Position numbers and translations under genes: made by a program. Below, piece after piece: positions 55,557 to 64,000 of a DNA stretch of 64,000 nt. Position 1 is the stretch's first letter. The number at the start of each line of letters is the position of its first letter. Under the pieces are notes generated by a model that ran no database searches, had not been told where the DNA came from, and saw only the letters and a program-made list of their open reading frames with translations. Origin of the DNA: Endomychus coccineus (taxonomy: Eukaryota; Arthropoda; Insecta; Coleoptera; Endomychidae); the NCBI GenBank assembly GCA_958510875.1, contig OY294069.1:181829112-181893111 (forward strand). The letters run 5' to 3'.

Positions 55557-56157
55557 CAGGTGTCCTCGAACTGCGTGGCCAAAATAAAGCCGAAGACTCT
55601 TTGATTCGAAAAAAAATTGATGAGCCTTTTTACTTTTGCCTCAAGTGTCTTGTTTACCCGGTAGAGGGCTTCAAAATTGCAAAAATAATTATGTTTTTTC
55701 GGTATAACTTGAGAACGTTATGAAGAACTTTTACAATATTTAGCAAGTGAGTTACTGTCAATAATGACCATTTTTGAGAGTGGAGCACAGAGCCTTAGAG
55801 ACCATAGAAATGGCTCAAACTTGAGGATGTAACGGGAAAAGTGTCCAGAACTTTTTTGTGGTCAATGTAATTCACTCATTTTTTATGTAGATAGCTTATC
55901 TAATTTGAAAACTTTTTTTACTCTTAGAAAATTTTGATAAAATCAACGGATTAGCTTGAAAAAATTAATTTTTGAGTCTCTACAATTTTGGCTTACTAAT
56001 TTTACTTGATTAAAATTCCTTAGTTGCCTTTGCTTTTCTAATGTCATTTTGGCATTTGAAGAATTTATTCTCAAAACTGTCAGTTTTTACTTTGCTTTCC
56101 GTAAAAATTTTATAAAATTATGGCTCAAAATTTCACTAACACTGAAATGGTTGATAT
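55557..56157 (+). repeat. Left long terminal inverted repeat
   Basis: Aligns as reverse complement with 57262-57808, through landmarks tacccggtagagggcttcaa, gaggatgtaacgggaaaagt, gattagcttgaaaaa and aatttcactaacactgaaat. Contains an extra block (about 55974-56028) absent from the right side. Confidence 0.92.
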
Positions 56158-57153
56158 GTTATTGATTTATGGACTTTGTCGTTGCAATGGCCGGAGAAGG
56201 GAAAGATATCCGCATCGCAGAATTCCAAATCGGCAAACCTTCGCGAAACTGGCAAATTTGAAGCAAATCGCAGAGAAACTGGACGCAGACGGACAAGAAG
56301 GACGTTAGAGCTCGAAGAAGTGATACTGGAAGCGGTTGAAACTGAATCTGGGATAAGCACACTGCGTTTGGGACTTCGTATTGGAGCCTCAAAATCATTA
56401 GTTCATAATGTACTGAAAGAAGAACTGTTGTATCCCTACCACATTAAAACAGTTCAAGACTTATTGCCCATGGATCCAGGTCATCGGCTAGATTTCTGTC
56501 GGCTTATTGTCTAAAGACAAAACGCAAACCCCAATTTTTGTAGAAGAATTCTGTTCACGGACGAAGATACTTTCACGAGATGTGGTCTTTTTAACCTCCA
56601 TAATGAACATTTCTATGCTGATGAAAATCCTCATGAAATGGAAGTTACATATTTTCAGAATCAAACTAAAATCAATGTTTGAGTTGGAATTGTGGATAAC
56701 TTTATTATTGGCCCTACCGTTATACCCGATCGATTGAACGGGGAGAACTACTTGAACTTTTTGGAACAAAGGCTACTTGAACTGTTGGAAGAGTTGCCCT
56801 TACACATTCGTCGTGGCCTGGTTTATCCATGATGGTGCACCTCTTCATTTCACATTAGCTGTGAGGCGACATTTGAATGCGGAATATCCAGATCGCTGGA
56901 TAGGTAGAGGACACGATGCACCAGTGAACTGGCCGGCCCGCTCCCCTGATTTGACGCCCTGCGACTTCATTCTATGGGGCGCTTTGAAGTCGAAAGTTTA
57001 GGCAGCTCCAGTAAACACACGAGAGGAATTGTTGCAACGGATTTATTGAAGAATGATTCTGAAGTACTAGCCAGAGTTCAATCCAATTTCTTGAAACGAA
57101 TTAATTTGTGTATTCAGGAAAATGGGCAACATTTCGAACAATTGATGCCTTAG
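56120..57153 (+). pseudogene. Broken DDE transposase of the long-TIR element
   Basis: N-terminus MAQNFTNTEMVDMLLIYGLC, then RRIPNRQTFAKL and, after a frameshift near 56240, RETGRRRTRRTLELEEVILE (the helix-turn-helix region). YPYHIKTVQDLLP precedes a stop at 56512. Catalytic blocks follow: FTDEDTFTR, ADENPHEM, a Trp-to-stop change, VGIVDNFIIGPTVIPDRLNG, then in another frame FIHDGAPLHFTLAVRRHLNA, DRWIGRG and ARSPDLTPCDFILWGALKSK. The second and third Asp are separated by about 43 residues by my count, longer than the 34 of mariner. The C-terminus ENGQHFEQLMP is followed by a stop at 57151. I count at least five lesions. Confidence 0.92.
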
Positions 57154-57261
57154 CGACTTCCCAAAAAGTTTTGTTGTTTCTTTTAATTTAGCATTTGTTT
57201 TTCCTGAATAATCACATCGTTTCCCCATTTCTATTGTTTTTATTATTCGTGTTTTACCGAG

Positions 57262-57808
57262 ATATTAACCATTTCAGTGTTAGTGAAATTTAGAGCCATA
57301 ATTTCATAGAATTTTTACGGAAAGCAAAGTAATAACTGACAGTTTTGAGAATAAATTCTCCAAATGCCAAAATGACATTAGAAAAGCAAAGAAAATTATT
57401 TTTTTCAAGCTAATCCGTTGATTTTATCAAAATTTTCTGAGAGTAAAAAAAGTTTCCAAATTAGATAAGCTATCTACGTAAAAAATATCGTGTGAATTAC
57501 ATTGATCACAAAAAAGTTGTGGACACTTTTCCCGTTACATCCTCAAGTTTGAGCCATTTCTATGGTCTCTGAGGCTCTATGCTCCGCTAAAAAACGGCTA
57601 TTATTGACAGTAACTCACCTGCCAAATATTGTAAAAGTCCTTCATCACGTTGTCAAGTTATACCGAAAAAACAAAATTATTTTTGCAATTTTGAAGCCCT
57701 CTACCGGCTAAACAAGACACTTGAACAAAAGTAAAAAGGCTCATCAAATTTTTTTCGAATCAAAGAATCTTCGGTTTTATTTTTGCCACGCAGTTCGAGG
57801 ACATCCTG
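57262..57808 (-). repeat. Right long terminal inverted repeat
   Basis: Reverse complement of 55557-56157, beginning inside the copy of the transposase start (ccatttcagtgttagtgaaa) and ending ggacatcctg at the TA target. Confidence 0.92.
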
Positions 57809-57810
57809 TA

Positions 57811-59569
57811 TATCTTGGTCTTGCATCTGGTCTTTTAGTCTCCGTCTTTCATTGTGGGTCTTGGAAATTATCTTGCTGCAAAACTTGCAAAACTTTCGGT
57901 TTTTTCAGCCTAGCTAATAGTTGATATCGATTGAAGGGGAGGGTTGAGCAAAAGGCGTGATAGGTCTTTTTTCACTTGTGTGTGTGAAAATATCTGAACC
58001 ATTGGAACGAAATGTGAAATATGACGTTCCGTGAATGAAAATATTTCGACCACGTTATAAAAATAGAACGACTTCAATGTTCGGTTTGATTTTAACATGT
58101 CAAATGGAAATTAATTTCATAAATGACATGAAACAAGGCAGAAGAGAATAGTGAGAATACTAACACCAAAAAATAACACAGTACCTATGACTTTTTTTGA
58201 TATTTCTAGTATTTATTTGAAATTAGTAATTTAGCTTCCATTATGGACTATCAAAAACCATTTACAATGTCAATCAACCTGTAATCTTGACGTATGTGCG
58301 AAATTTTGCCATCTAAGTTGAAACGATTTCGGATAAGTGCTTGCACTGCTCTAACTGGTGACCTGGCTGGCTAACAAATATGTTATTGCTAGCAAAACAT
58401 AATACCAGCACGAAACCACACTATAATTCCTTCCTAATTAAATACACATTCGCGCAATGCTAATTCGACAATTTCCAGTATTGTATAGATAAATTATCGG
58501 AATTAGAAATATAAAGTTAGTAAACAATTAGTATTAGCAGTGACGCTAATTATGGTAGCTGGAGTGACAAGACAAGGACGGATAAAAACTAACCGTTTAA
58601 TTATACCTCGGGTAACGCATTGTTTTGAATAACGTTTATCTTGAACAAGCGGTTAGACGATGACGATGAAGTTTCTGTAGTCGATTCACAACAAGTACTT
58701 GGTCCATCGTTTCTACATACAATAATACTGAACATTCAATAGCAGTGTTCAGTCATCTTCCTTTTATCATTGAAACGTTATTGATAATCGAAATAGAAGG
58801 TAATAAAGAATGTATCATCGTATTTTAGAGAGGGTGACATTGAGCGGCCTTCACGGTCACCGGATACAAATCCTGTTGAATTTTCATTGATATCTATTTT
58901 TTACTAATTCTATGTGCAAGAGATTCGATTTCATAAACGTAACAGTGCCCCTACTCAGATCTGAGATGAAAAAAACTTGCTGGGTGAACTATATGAATGT
59001 TCGAGCCACTCACGAGAAACGTAAGCCTAGCTCCCAGGAATATTTTGCGACCATGGCAGGCCAATGCTAATTCAAATTCATTCTATATTATTGTACACGA
59101 ATTTTGATGAGGAATCGAACACATTGAATCAGCGAACCAGTTATACTTAAATTTTTCTGCTCGACGGCAGGTAACATTTCCGAAAGGTCACTGCCGATTT
59201 GCGAAGCGAAAGCAGGTTCGAGCTGCTCGACCGGAAACGCAATATTGAGGGTGGGTGCTTTTATTTAGGATGGAATGAGGAATTTCTGCTTCCTGATAAA
59301 ATTTAGTTTGAATTATACCCCTCAGTAGTTTATATTTAAACAGTGATTTTGAGATGTACAGAGAAAAAGCCAAAAAGTTGCTAGTCTTGCAAAATAACAA
59401 GTTTTGACTTGATCGTATCGCGAAATGTGGAAGAGAGACGTGGCGTTGTACAAAGACCAACGAAAAACCAAATGTGAGGCGAAACTGTACACAATGGTGA
59501 ATGACGACGTAATAATAGAGAACCCTTTTCTACAGCACAACCATTCTATCAAAGAAGATAGACGGAATA
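57811..59569. other. No recognisable gene
   Basis: AT-rich. The overlapping minus-strand frames at 59188-59582 show no motif. Confidence 0.5.
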
Positions 59570-60545
59570 GACACTGAGACACCTAATTTTGGTAATGTCC
59601 TGGCGCTGGATACAGAGATCTGACAACCGAAAGAGTCGATGGACAGGGTGACTTCCGTGTTTCCTCAGACATTGTCAATTATGATAAGGTGAAGTGCGCC
59701 AGATCCGGGTTCGTATCGTACAAATCACCAGGCGAAGATAGAATCTTCCCGGCTCTCCTACAAGAGGGTCGGGATGTCATCATCAAGTATTGGTGAAAAT
59801 CTTCCGATTTTGTATAGCCACTGGTTTTATTCCAAAGCAATGACGGGCAGTGAAAGTCATGTTGAATCCAAAAGCGGATAAAGCTTACCTAAGCTAAGGC
59901 ATTCCGCCCTATTAGTCTAACCTCATTCCAATTGAAGGCACAGCCTTGCATCATCTAGTCACTCGAATAGATGATGCTATGGCACGAGAGGAACACGCCC
60001 TGCGGCTATTTATGAACTTCGAAGGGGCATTTGATAACACGTCCGTCGAGTCTATCCGTTCAGCCTCTGAGAAGCATGGAATCGGCCCTACATGAGTCCA
60101 GTGGATTGAAGCCAGGCTATCCACGCGCGCAAAAAAGGCGCAACATAACGGAAGCGTTGTACAAACCAACGGTTGTCCACAGGAGATGTCTTGTCCCCGC
60201 TTCTGTGGTGTCTCGTAGTCGATGGACTTTTGGAAATATTGGAAGAGGCTGGGTTTTATGCCCAAGCCTATGCTGATGACTTGGTTGGCGTCACTTTCAA
60301 GCGGCACTAGAGGACATTGTGCGAGCCTTGAAACACGCTGCTCAGCGTAGTGGACGGCTGGTGCTCTCCATCGAAGAGTCTGTGCCTAGACTCTCCGAAC
60401 AGGAGGGACATCAGAGAGATGACTGGAATCCCAACCGGTCACTGTCGTCTTAACAAACTAGAATAAAATAGGCTTCTGACCACGGGGCACACAATGAGCC
60501 CAACTAAGTGGCCTAAGTGCTTTTGAAGGCTAAGATAGAGTAGAT
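59570..60545 (+). mobile_element. LINE (TGATGA)n-tail family, copy 3
   Basis: Reads FVSYKSPGEDRIFPALLQEG, AFRPISLTSFQLK, ALRLFMNFEGAFDNTSVESI (motif A), WIEARLST, NGCPQ and, in shifted frames, LCCGVS-like remains of SPLLWCLVVDGLLEILEEAG, then AQAYADDLVGV (YADD near 60271). LEDIVRALKHAAQRSGRLVL follows. The frame then jumps to a GHCRLNK-like end and the family's 3' UTR (aaaataggcttctgaccacg, actaagtggccta). Thumb, RNase H and zinc motif are largely deleted. Many frameshifts. Confidence 0.88.
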
Positions 60546-60599
60546 TAGAAGTAGAATCAAAATGCAAATTAATAAAAAACCAAAATCAGTCACTTAATA

Positions 60600-60905
60600 A
60601 ATTATTAGAATTCAGATTTGAAATATCATCTATTTTATACAATATATTGTTCACTAAGTAAGATCTAATAACAATTTTGAATTTGTTAAATGGAAGACTA
60701 CGAATACATATCGGTAATCTGTTAAAAAATTTGAAGGCAAGAAAATTCGGGCCGTTTTGTGACCTGCTGAGTCTGAAAAATGGCAAATGAATATCATCCT
60801 CATGTCTGGTATAATGCGGATGAATGTCGCTATTTGAACTGACAAATTCAGCATTTTTGTGAGCATACGATAAGCATTCAAAAATAAAAAGGCCAGGTAT
60901 TGTTA
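60600..60905 (-). mobile_element. LINE C-terminal fragment
   Basis: One open frame reads LTIPGLFIFECLSYAHKN, DIHPHYTRHEDDIHLPFFRL, NFLAFKFFNRLPICIRSLPF and FKIVIRSYLVNNILYKIDD, then stops near 60586. This is LT-x-PSLYI-x-ECL ... H-x-YNTR ... YN-x-LP ... FK-x-x-x-K-x-YL, the end of a Jockey/CR1-like ORF2. The frame upstream of 60905 belongs to the other strand's MULE. Confidence 0.85.
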
Positions 60906-61609
60906 AACTGTCCAGCTTGCAATGCATGCAAAAAGAAAGCTGTTGACAATTTATATGGAAAGAAAATAGGAAAGAACATTCACTATGCACGTTGTTCTTC
61001 ATTGTCGAAGTTACCGAAGTCACTACTGGAAGTGCATCAAGTGTTAATTGATCTTAATTTAGAAGCTAATAAAATTGGAGACTTTTGTCTCTCTAACAAC
61101 GATAATAATAATAAAGCAGTGTTTTCGTGCTCAACCAATCTGAAATTTCTATGCGACTTGGAAACTGTATCTATCGATGGTTTTGTTTATAATTTTTCAT
61201 AATTCATGGGAATTATATTTCGCCTGTGTATTGTCTCCTTTCAAATAAGCAACAATCTACTAATAAGAATCTTTTTTAAATTATAATTAATAATTGTGAG
61301 GAAAGAGTTGCGTTTCGAGCCGAAAACGGTCTATATAGATTTTGAATTAGCTATTCACAATGCTGCCTGCAAAGTTTCAATGACGTTAATGGCATTAAGC
61401 AAGGACTACAAAGAAAACCTGATGTCGGCGAATTGCTACAACTTACATTTGATTTATCATTTTTAAACCCCTTTGAAGTCGGAGACTGTATTAGAGACGA
61501 TTTTTCTGCCGATTTAATACAGTACGAAGTCACTGTGAGAGACCAGTTGATCCATTCTCACGAACAATATACACAAAAAATAATTCATTCTGGACTATAT
61601 TTGAAATAA
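60900..61609 (+). pseudogene. MULE transposase remnant
   Basis: Reads NIHYARCSSLSKLPKSLLEV, GDFCLSNNDNNNKAVFSCST and NLKFLCDLETVSIDGFVYNF. The last is the MULE block (F-x-T-x-x-NL-x-x-L ... DGTF) with the first catalytic Asp. After frame changes come PVYCLLSNKQQS, PKTVYIDFELAIHNA (the DFE block with the second Asp), then GIKQGLQRKPDVGELLQLTF and LSFLNPFEVGDCIRDDF. The N-terminal zinc finger and the C-terminus with the last Glu are missing. A LINE tail on the opposite strand abuts its start. Confidence 0.8.
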
Positions 61610-62011
61610 ACTATGCCCCATTTATCAAAAATTATTGTTCACGTCTTTCACAATTCTGTATATTTAGAAACGTCTAGAAGCGTACCTGTGTATATTGAGT
61701 TAACGGTTGATAAAGATTTATGAGTTGTAAAGTTTATACAAGCTCGATATATTTGCAATTCGAGTTCAATTATTTATATATTCATTTAAATGACAGAGAA
61801 CAATGTAAACGAGCACCAATTCAAGACCTTGGTATTATTTATTAATACTCAATCTACATAATCAAATTAATGAAGTCCCTTGCTACTATTTATTTCACTT
61901 CAATCATAGATATTAAAGAACAAATAACGTCCAATAACCATTTCAGATCCTACTGAACATTTATGCGTATATCGACTAAGTCGATACAGTTGATTTATTC
62001 GATCGGTTATA
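61610..62011. other. No recognisable gene
   Basis: AT-rich, no motif. Confidence 0.5.
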
Positions 62012-62051
62012 AATAAGCACTAATCACCATTATCCACTAGAAATAGTTTTG

Positions 62052-62098
62052 GAATACTAAAGACCTATCGGCTACCAAGTGGCCATCATCAGAGTAAC
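62052..62098 (-). ncRNA. Degenerate hammerhead-like motif, upstream-coordinate copy
   Basis: Minus strand: ACU, CUGAUGA, U, GGCCAC-UUG-GUAGCC with one mismatch, then GAUA in place of GAAA, GGUCUUU, AGUA. Helix II is largely kept; the core A-to-U change should abolish activity. Confidence 0.4.
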
Positions 62099-62562
62099 CT
62101 AAATTATGAATCAAAGTGTGCCTGTTTAAATAGTATTTGGGTAAAATAATGCAAATAAGAGATTACCATCAACAGGAGATGAATTGCTTTTTCGTTTGTG
62201 CATTTCCATCCCTTCTAAATTACTTTGATATTAATCCGTACTGTGTTTTAAATGTGATTAACTTTCTTGAGAAATGGTGTGATCTGTTAACGAAATTATC
62301 AGAGTACTTAAACTAAATTCTAAGAGATACATTTCGCTATTTAATTTTTCCCCGTACGGGGATGTTTTGAAGCTTGCGTTATCGATTCAAAACCTTCACA
62401 TTGGCCAATAAGAATCCAAGCTGGTGAAATTTAATTGCTATGTTAATTTTGGAGATTTGAATTTGTGATTGGCTACTTATAAACTACAAAAGATTTCACA
62501 CTGTGTTCACTATAACAATACAGACAATAAATAATCACCCTTATCCACTAAAACCACTGTGA

Positions 62563-62602
62563 CAGTACTGAGGACCTTTCGGCTAACACATCATCAGAGT
62601 TT
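62563..62602 (-). ncRNA. Degenerate hammerhead-like motif, downstream-coordinate copy
   Basis: Minus strand: ACU, CUGAUGA, UGUGUUAGCC, GAAA, GGUCCUC, AGUACUG. Both core strands (CUGAUGA and GAAA) and the ACU/AGU helix I are intact, but helix II has lost about seven bases compared with the other copies. Confidence 0.4.
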
Positions 62603-62611
62603 GCTCCCTCT

Positions 62612-62880
62612 CGAAATATATAAGATCTAAGGTCTGGCCTATGGAGTCCAGTAATAAGGTCGAGTCTAAACAGAGAATTCTAACATAACATGAGGGCAAC
62701 ACAAAATAGATCTGCAAAAGTCGCAGTGAAGAGCTCCCTAACACATAAACCCCATACAAATCTAATCCAAATAACCAATTGACACATCCAGTAGAAGAAT
62801 TGAAATCTTTAGAATTAACGGTAAAAGGACAAGCTAAGAAAGTGATGCTGGATATGTTGAAATTACAAAATATTCAATTA
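62612..62880 (+). mobile_element. LINE 3' UTR copy (family of 26.1 and 62.9 kb)
   Basis: Matches 63300-63540: aggtctggcctatgga, cataacatgagggcaa, agatctgcaaaagtcgc, cataaaccccatacaaat, ccaattgacaca, gtgatgctggatatgttgaa. Only the 3' UTR is present. A longer copy of the same family starts directly downstream. Confidence 0.85.
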
Positions 62881-62889
62881 ATATGATTC

Positions 62890-63545
62890 ACTAGTCCGAG
62901 AAGGAACACGTTGTTACCCGAATAGATCCAGAACCTTTCTGTGGTATAGTAAAAGGGCTGCGAAAATCATATAACTTTACTTGGATGAAAAATCAATCTC
63001 GAGAATGGTATTACAAGGCGTCGAGAATGAGACATGACAAAGAGTCTATCAAAGAACCAACTCCAAAACGCACGGAGTACCTTCTAAGCCAAAATAGAAG
63101 ATCAACCAGGATCATGTTTGGGCTCCTGGCACGGCATTGTAGACACAACAAACTAATGAACAACATCGGACTTGTGAATACAATCATATCATGTAGGTTC
63201 GGCCAAGAAGATGAGAAAATCTCAGCACACATACTGTGCTACTGCGAAGGCTTAACGAAGCTAAGGTTTTCAACGATAGGAGAGGAAAAATACAACCCTC
63301 CCAATATTTAGAGGATCCTAGGTCTGGCCTACGGATTCTGATAATAGGGACGTGTCTATACAGGGAACAACATAACATGAGGGTATATACAACAGATCTG
63401 CAAAGGTCGTAGTGAAGAGGCTAATACCTAGATCATAAGCCCCATACAAATATTATCTAAATAACCAATTGATACAGCAGAGGAATTTTATTAACGGTGA
63501 AAGGATAGTTGAGGGAGTGATACTGGATATGTTGAAATCGCCGCT
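62890..63545 (+). mobile_element. LINE C-terminus and 3' UTR with zinc motif
   Basis: Reads LVREG, PEPFCGIVKGLRKSYNFTWM (from shifted frames), then an open frame at 62985-63311: ESIKEPTPKRTEYLLSQNRR, STRIMFGLLARHCRHNK, NIGLVNTIISCRFGQEDEKI, AHILCYCEGLTKLRF and a stop. The expected CRFC is CRFG here, so one zinc Cys is lost. The 26.05-kb copy keeps CRFC. The 3' UTR duplicates 62612-62880. Confidence 0.88.
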
Positions 63546-64000
63546 TAAAAGCGTAAAAAAAGTTGTAAGCGTTTTCCTCGAATATCTGTAGCATTTCGAG
63601 AAATTTATTTGCGGATCAGCTGAAATATATTAGCACTTATGAGCGGTAAAAGTCGTAAAACGTATTATTCTACTGCAGTGAATCATATTATGTATATTTT
63701 CTCTGAAGATAAATAATACAAATGAGTTTACATATTTACAATAACTTGTCTACAACTTTTTCAAACATTTTTCACGAATCAGACGGTCGGTTACATTTTC
63801 CCGGAACAGTTGACTGAAACGAAACAAAGGAAAGCTAAACACTATACGTCAAAACATTATGCAAGTGACGGTTCATCTGTAACTAATTTTTTTTCATCGA
63901 CTACGACCGTTCAGAAGACGTTATCAAAGAGAAGATTTATCCCACGATAATTTGATTACAACAACTACTGATATTTCGTTCGTTTATTTAATCCGAGGCG
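63546..64000. other. No recognisable gene
   Basis: AT-rich to the window end, no motif. Confidence 0.5.

Larger units (their letters stand above)
55557..57808 (+). mobile_element. Tc1/mariner-superfamily element with long inverted ends
   Basis: A complete 2252-bp element. Both ends are caggtgtcctcgaactgcg-like (right end: cgcagttcgaggacatcctg) and both are flanked by TA (55555-55556, 57809-57810), the target duplication of this superfamily. The terminal inverted repeats are about 600 bp (left, to 56157) and 547 bp (right, from 57262). They include the first dozen codons of the transposase. The gene between them is broken, so the copy is non-autonomous now. The TIRs remain alike over their length apart from one block of about 54 bp present only on the left. 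Confidence 0.93.
62012..62605 (-). mobile_element. Direct pair of hammerhead-like modules 511 bp apart
   Basis: The module aatcaccnttatccacta followed by a tract with gacctntcggcta and catcatcagag occurs at 62022 and again at 62533, same orientation. The first module continues as in the 30.3-kb repeat. Between them lie about 430 bp of non-coding DNA with the palindrome CCCCGTACGGGG (62350-62361). A unit bounded by two hammerheads in direct repeat is the layout known for Penelope terminal repeats and for retrozymes. Both motifs are decayed. Confidence 0.5.

Overview
This window is arthropod, almost certainly insect, nuclear DNA. It is AT-rich. It carries short (TTAGG)n arrays, the ancestral insect telomere repeat, and its recognisable coding sequence consists of decayed transposable elements of kinds common in insects. 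I found no intact host gene, no rRNA or tRNA gene and no CRISPR array. The longest open frames are all transposon-derived; the longest (50.48-51.37 kb) is a Helentron-type helicase/endonuclease fragment. The insect order cannot be settled from this sequence.

Layout. 0-10 kb: a gene-free stretch, then a Penelope-like element (PLE, minus strand) with a hammerhead-ribozyme-like 3' end, a degenerate LINE interrupted by a probable solo LTR, a second PLE family (plus), a LINE tail, and a short deleted copy of the first PLE with a 12-bp target duplication and inverted ends. 11-13 kb: a minus-strand LINE with RNase H. 15-19 kb: a telomere-repeat-like district in which (TTAGG)n arrays alternate with a three-unit satellite, an R1-type LINE fragment, and short non-coding retroposon-like units whose poly(A) ends run straight into TTAGG. 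19.1-20.5 kb: three copies of a 466-bp tandem unit. 21.9 kb: a Tc1/mariner transposase remnant. 24.5-28.6 kb: LINE fragments of several families. 29.2-29.7 kb: a deleted mariner. 31.6-43.2 kb: more LINE fragments, a Tc1-type helix-turn-helix remnant and a Helitron helicase fragment. 44.3-45.6 kb: two different LINEs back to back. 46.9-47.1 kb: another poly(A)/TTAGG unit. 48-54 kb: LINE copies with a (TGATGA)n tail, the Helentron fragment and a possible Tigger/pogo element containing a LINE. 55.6-57.8 kb: a complete but dead Tc1/mariner-superfamily element with terminal inverted repeats of 550-600 bp. 59.6-63.5 kb: LINE copies, a MULE transposase remnant and a direct pair of hammerhead-like modules 511 bp apart.

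No working pathway is encoded. The relations between features are those of insertion and decay: LINEs sit inside other elements, several LINE copies have lost an internal block while keeping their 3' ends, and hammerhead-like motifs mark the ends of Penelope-type or related retroelements. The strongest candidates for something under-described are the poly(A)-to-TTAGG units at 15-19 and 47 kb and the paired hammerhead-like modules at 62.0-62.6 kb. All homology statements rest on motif recognition by eye; no database search was possible.
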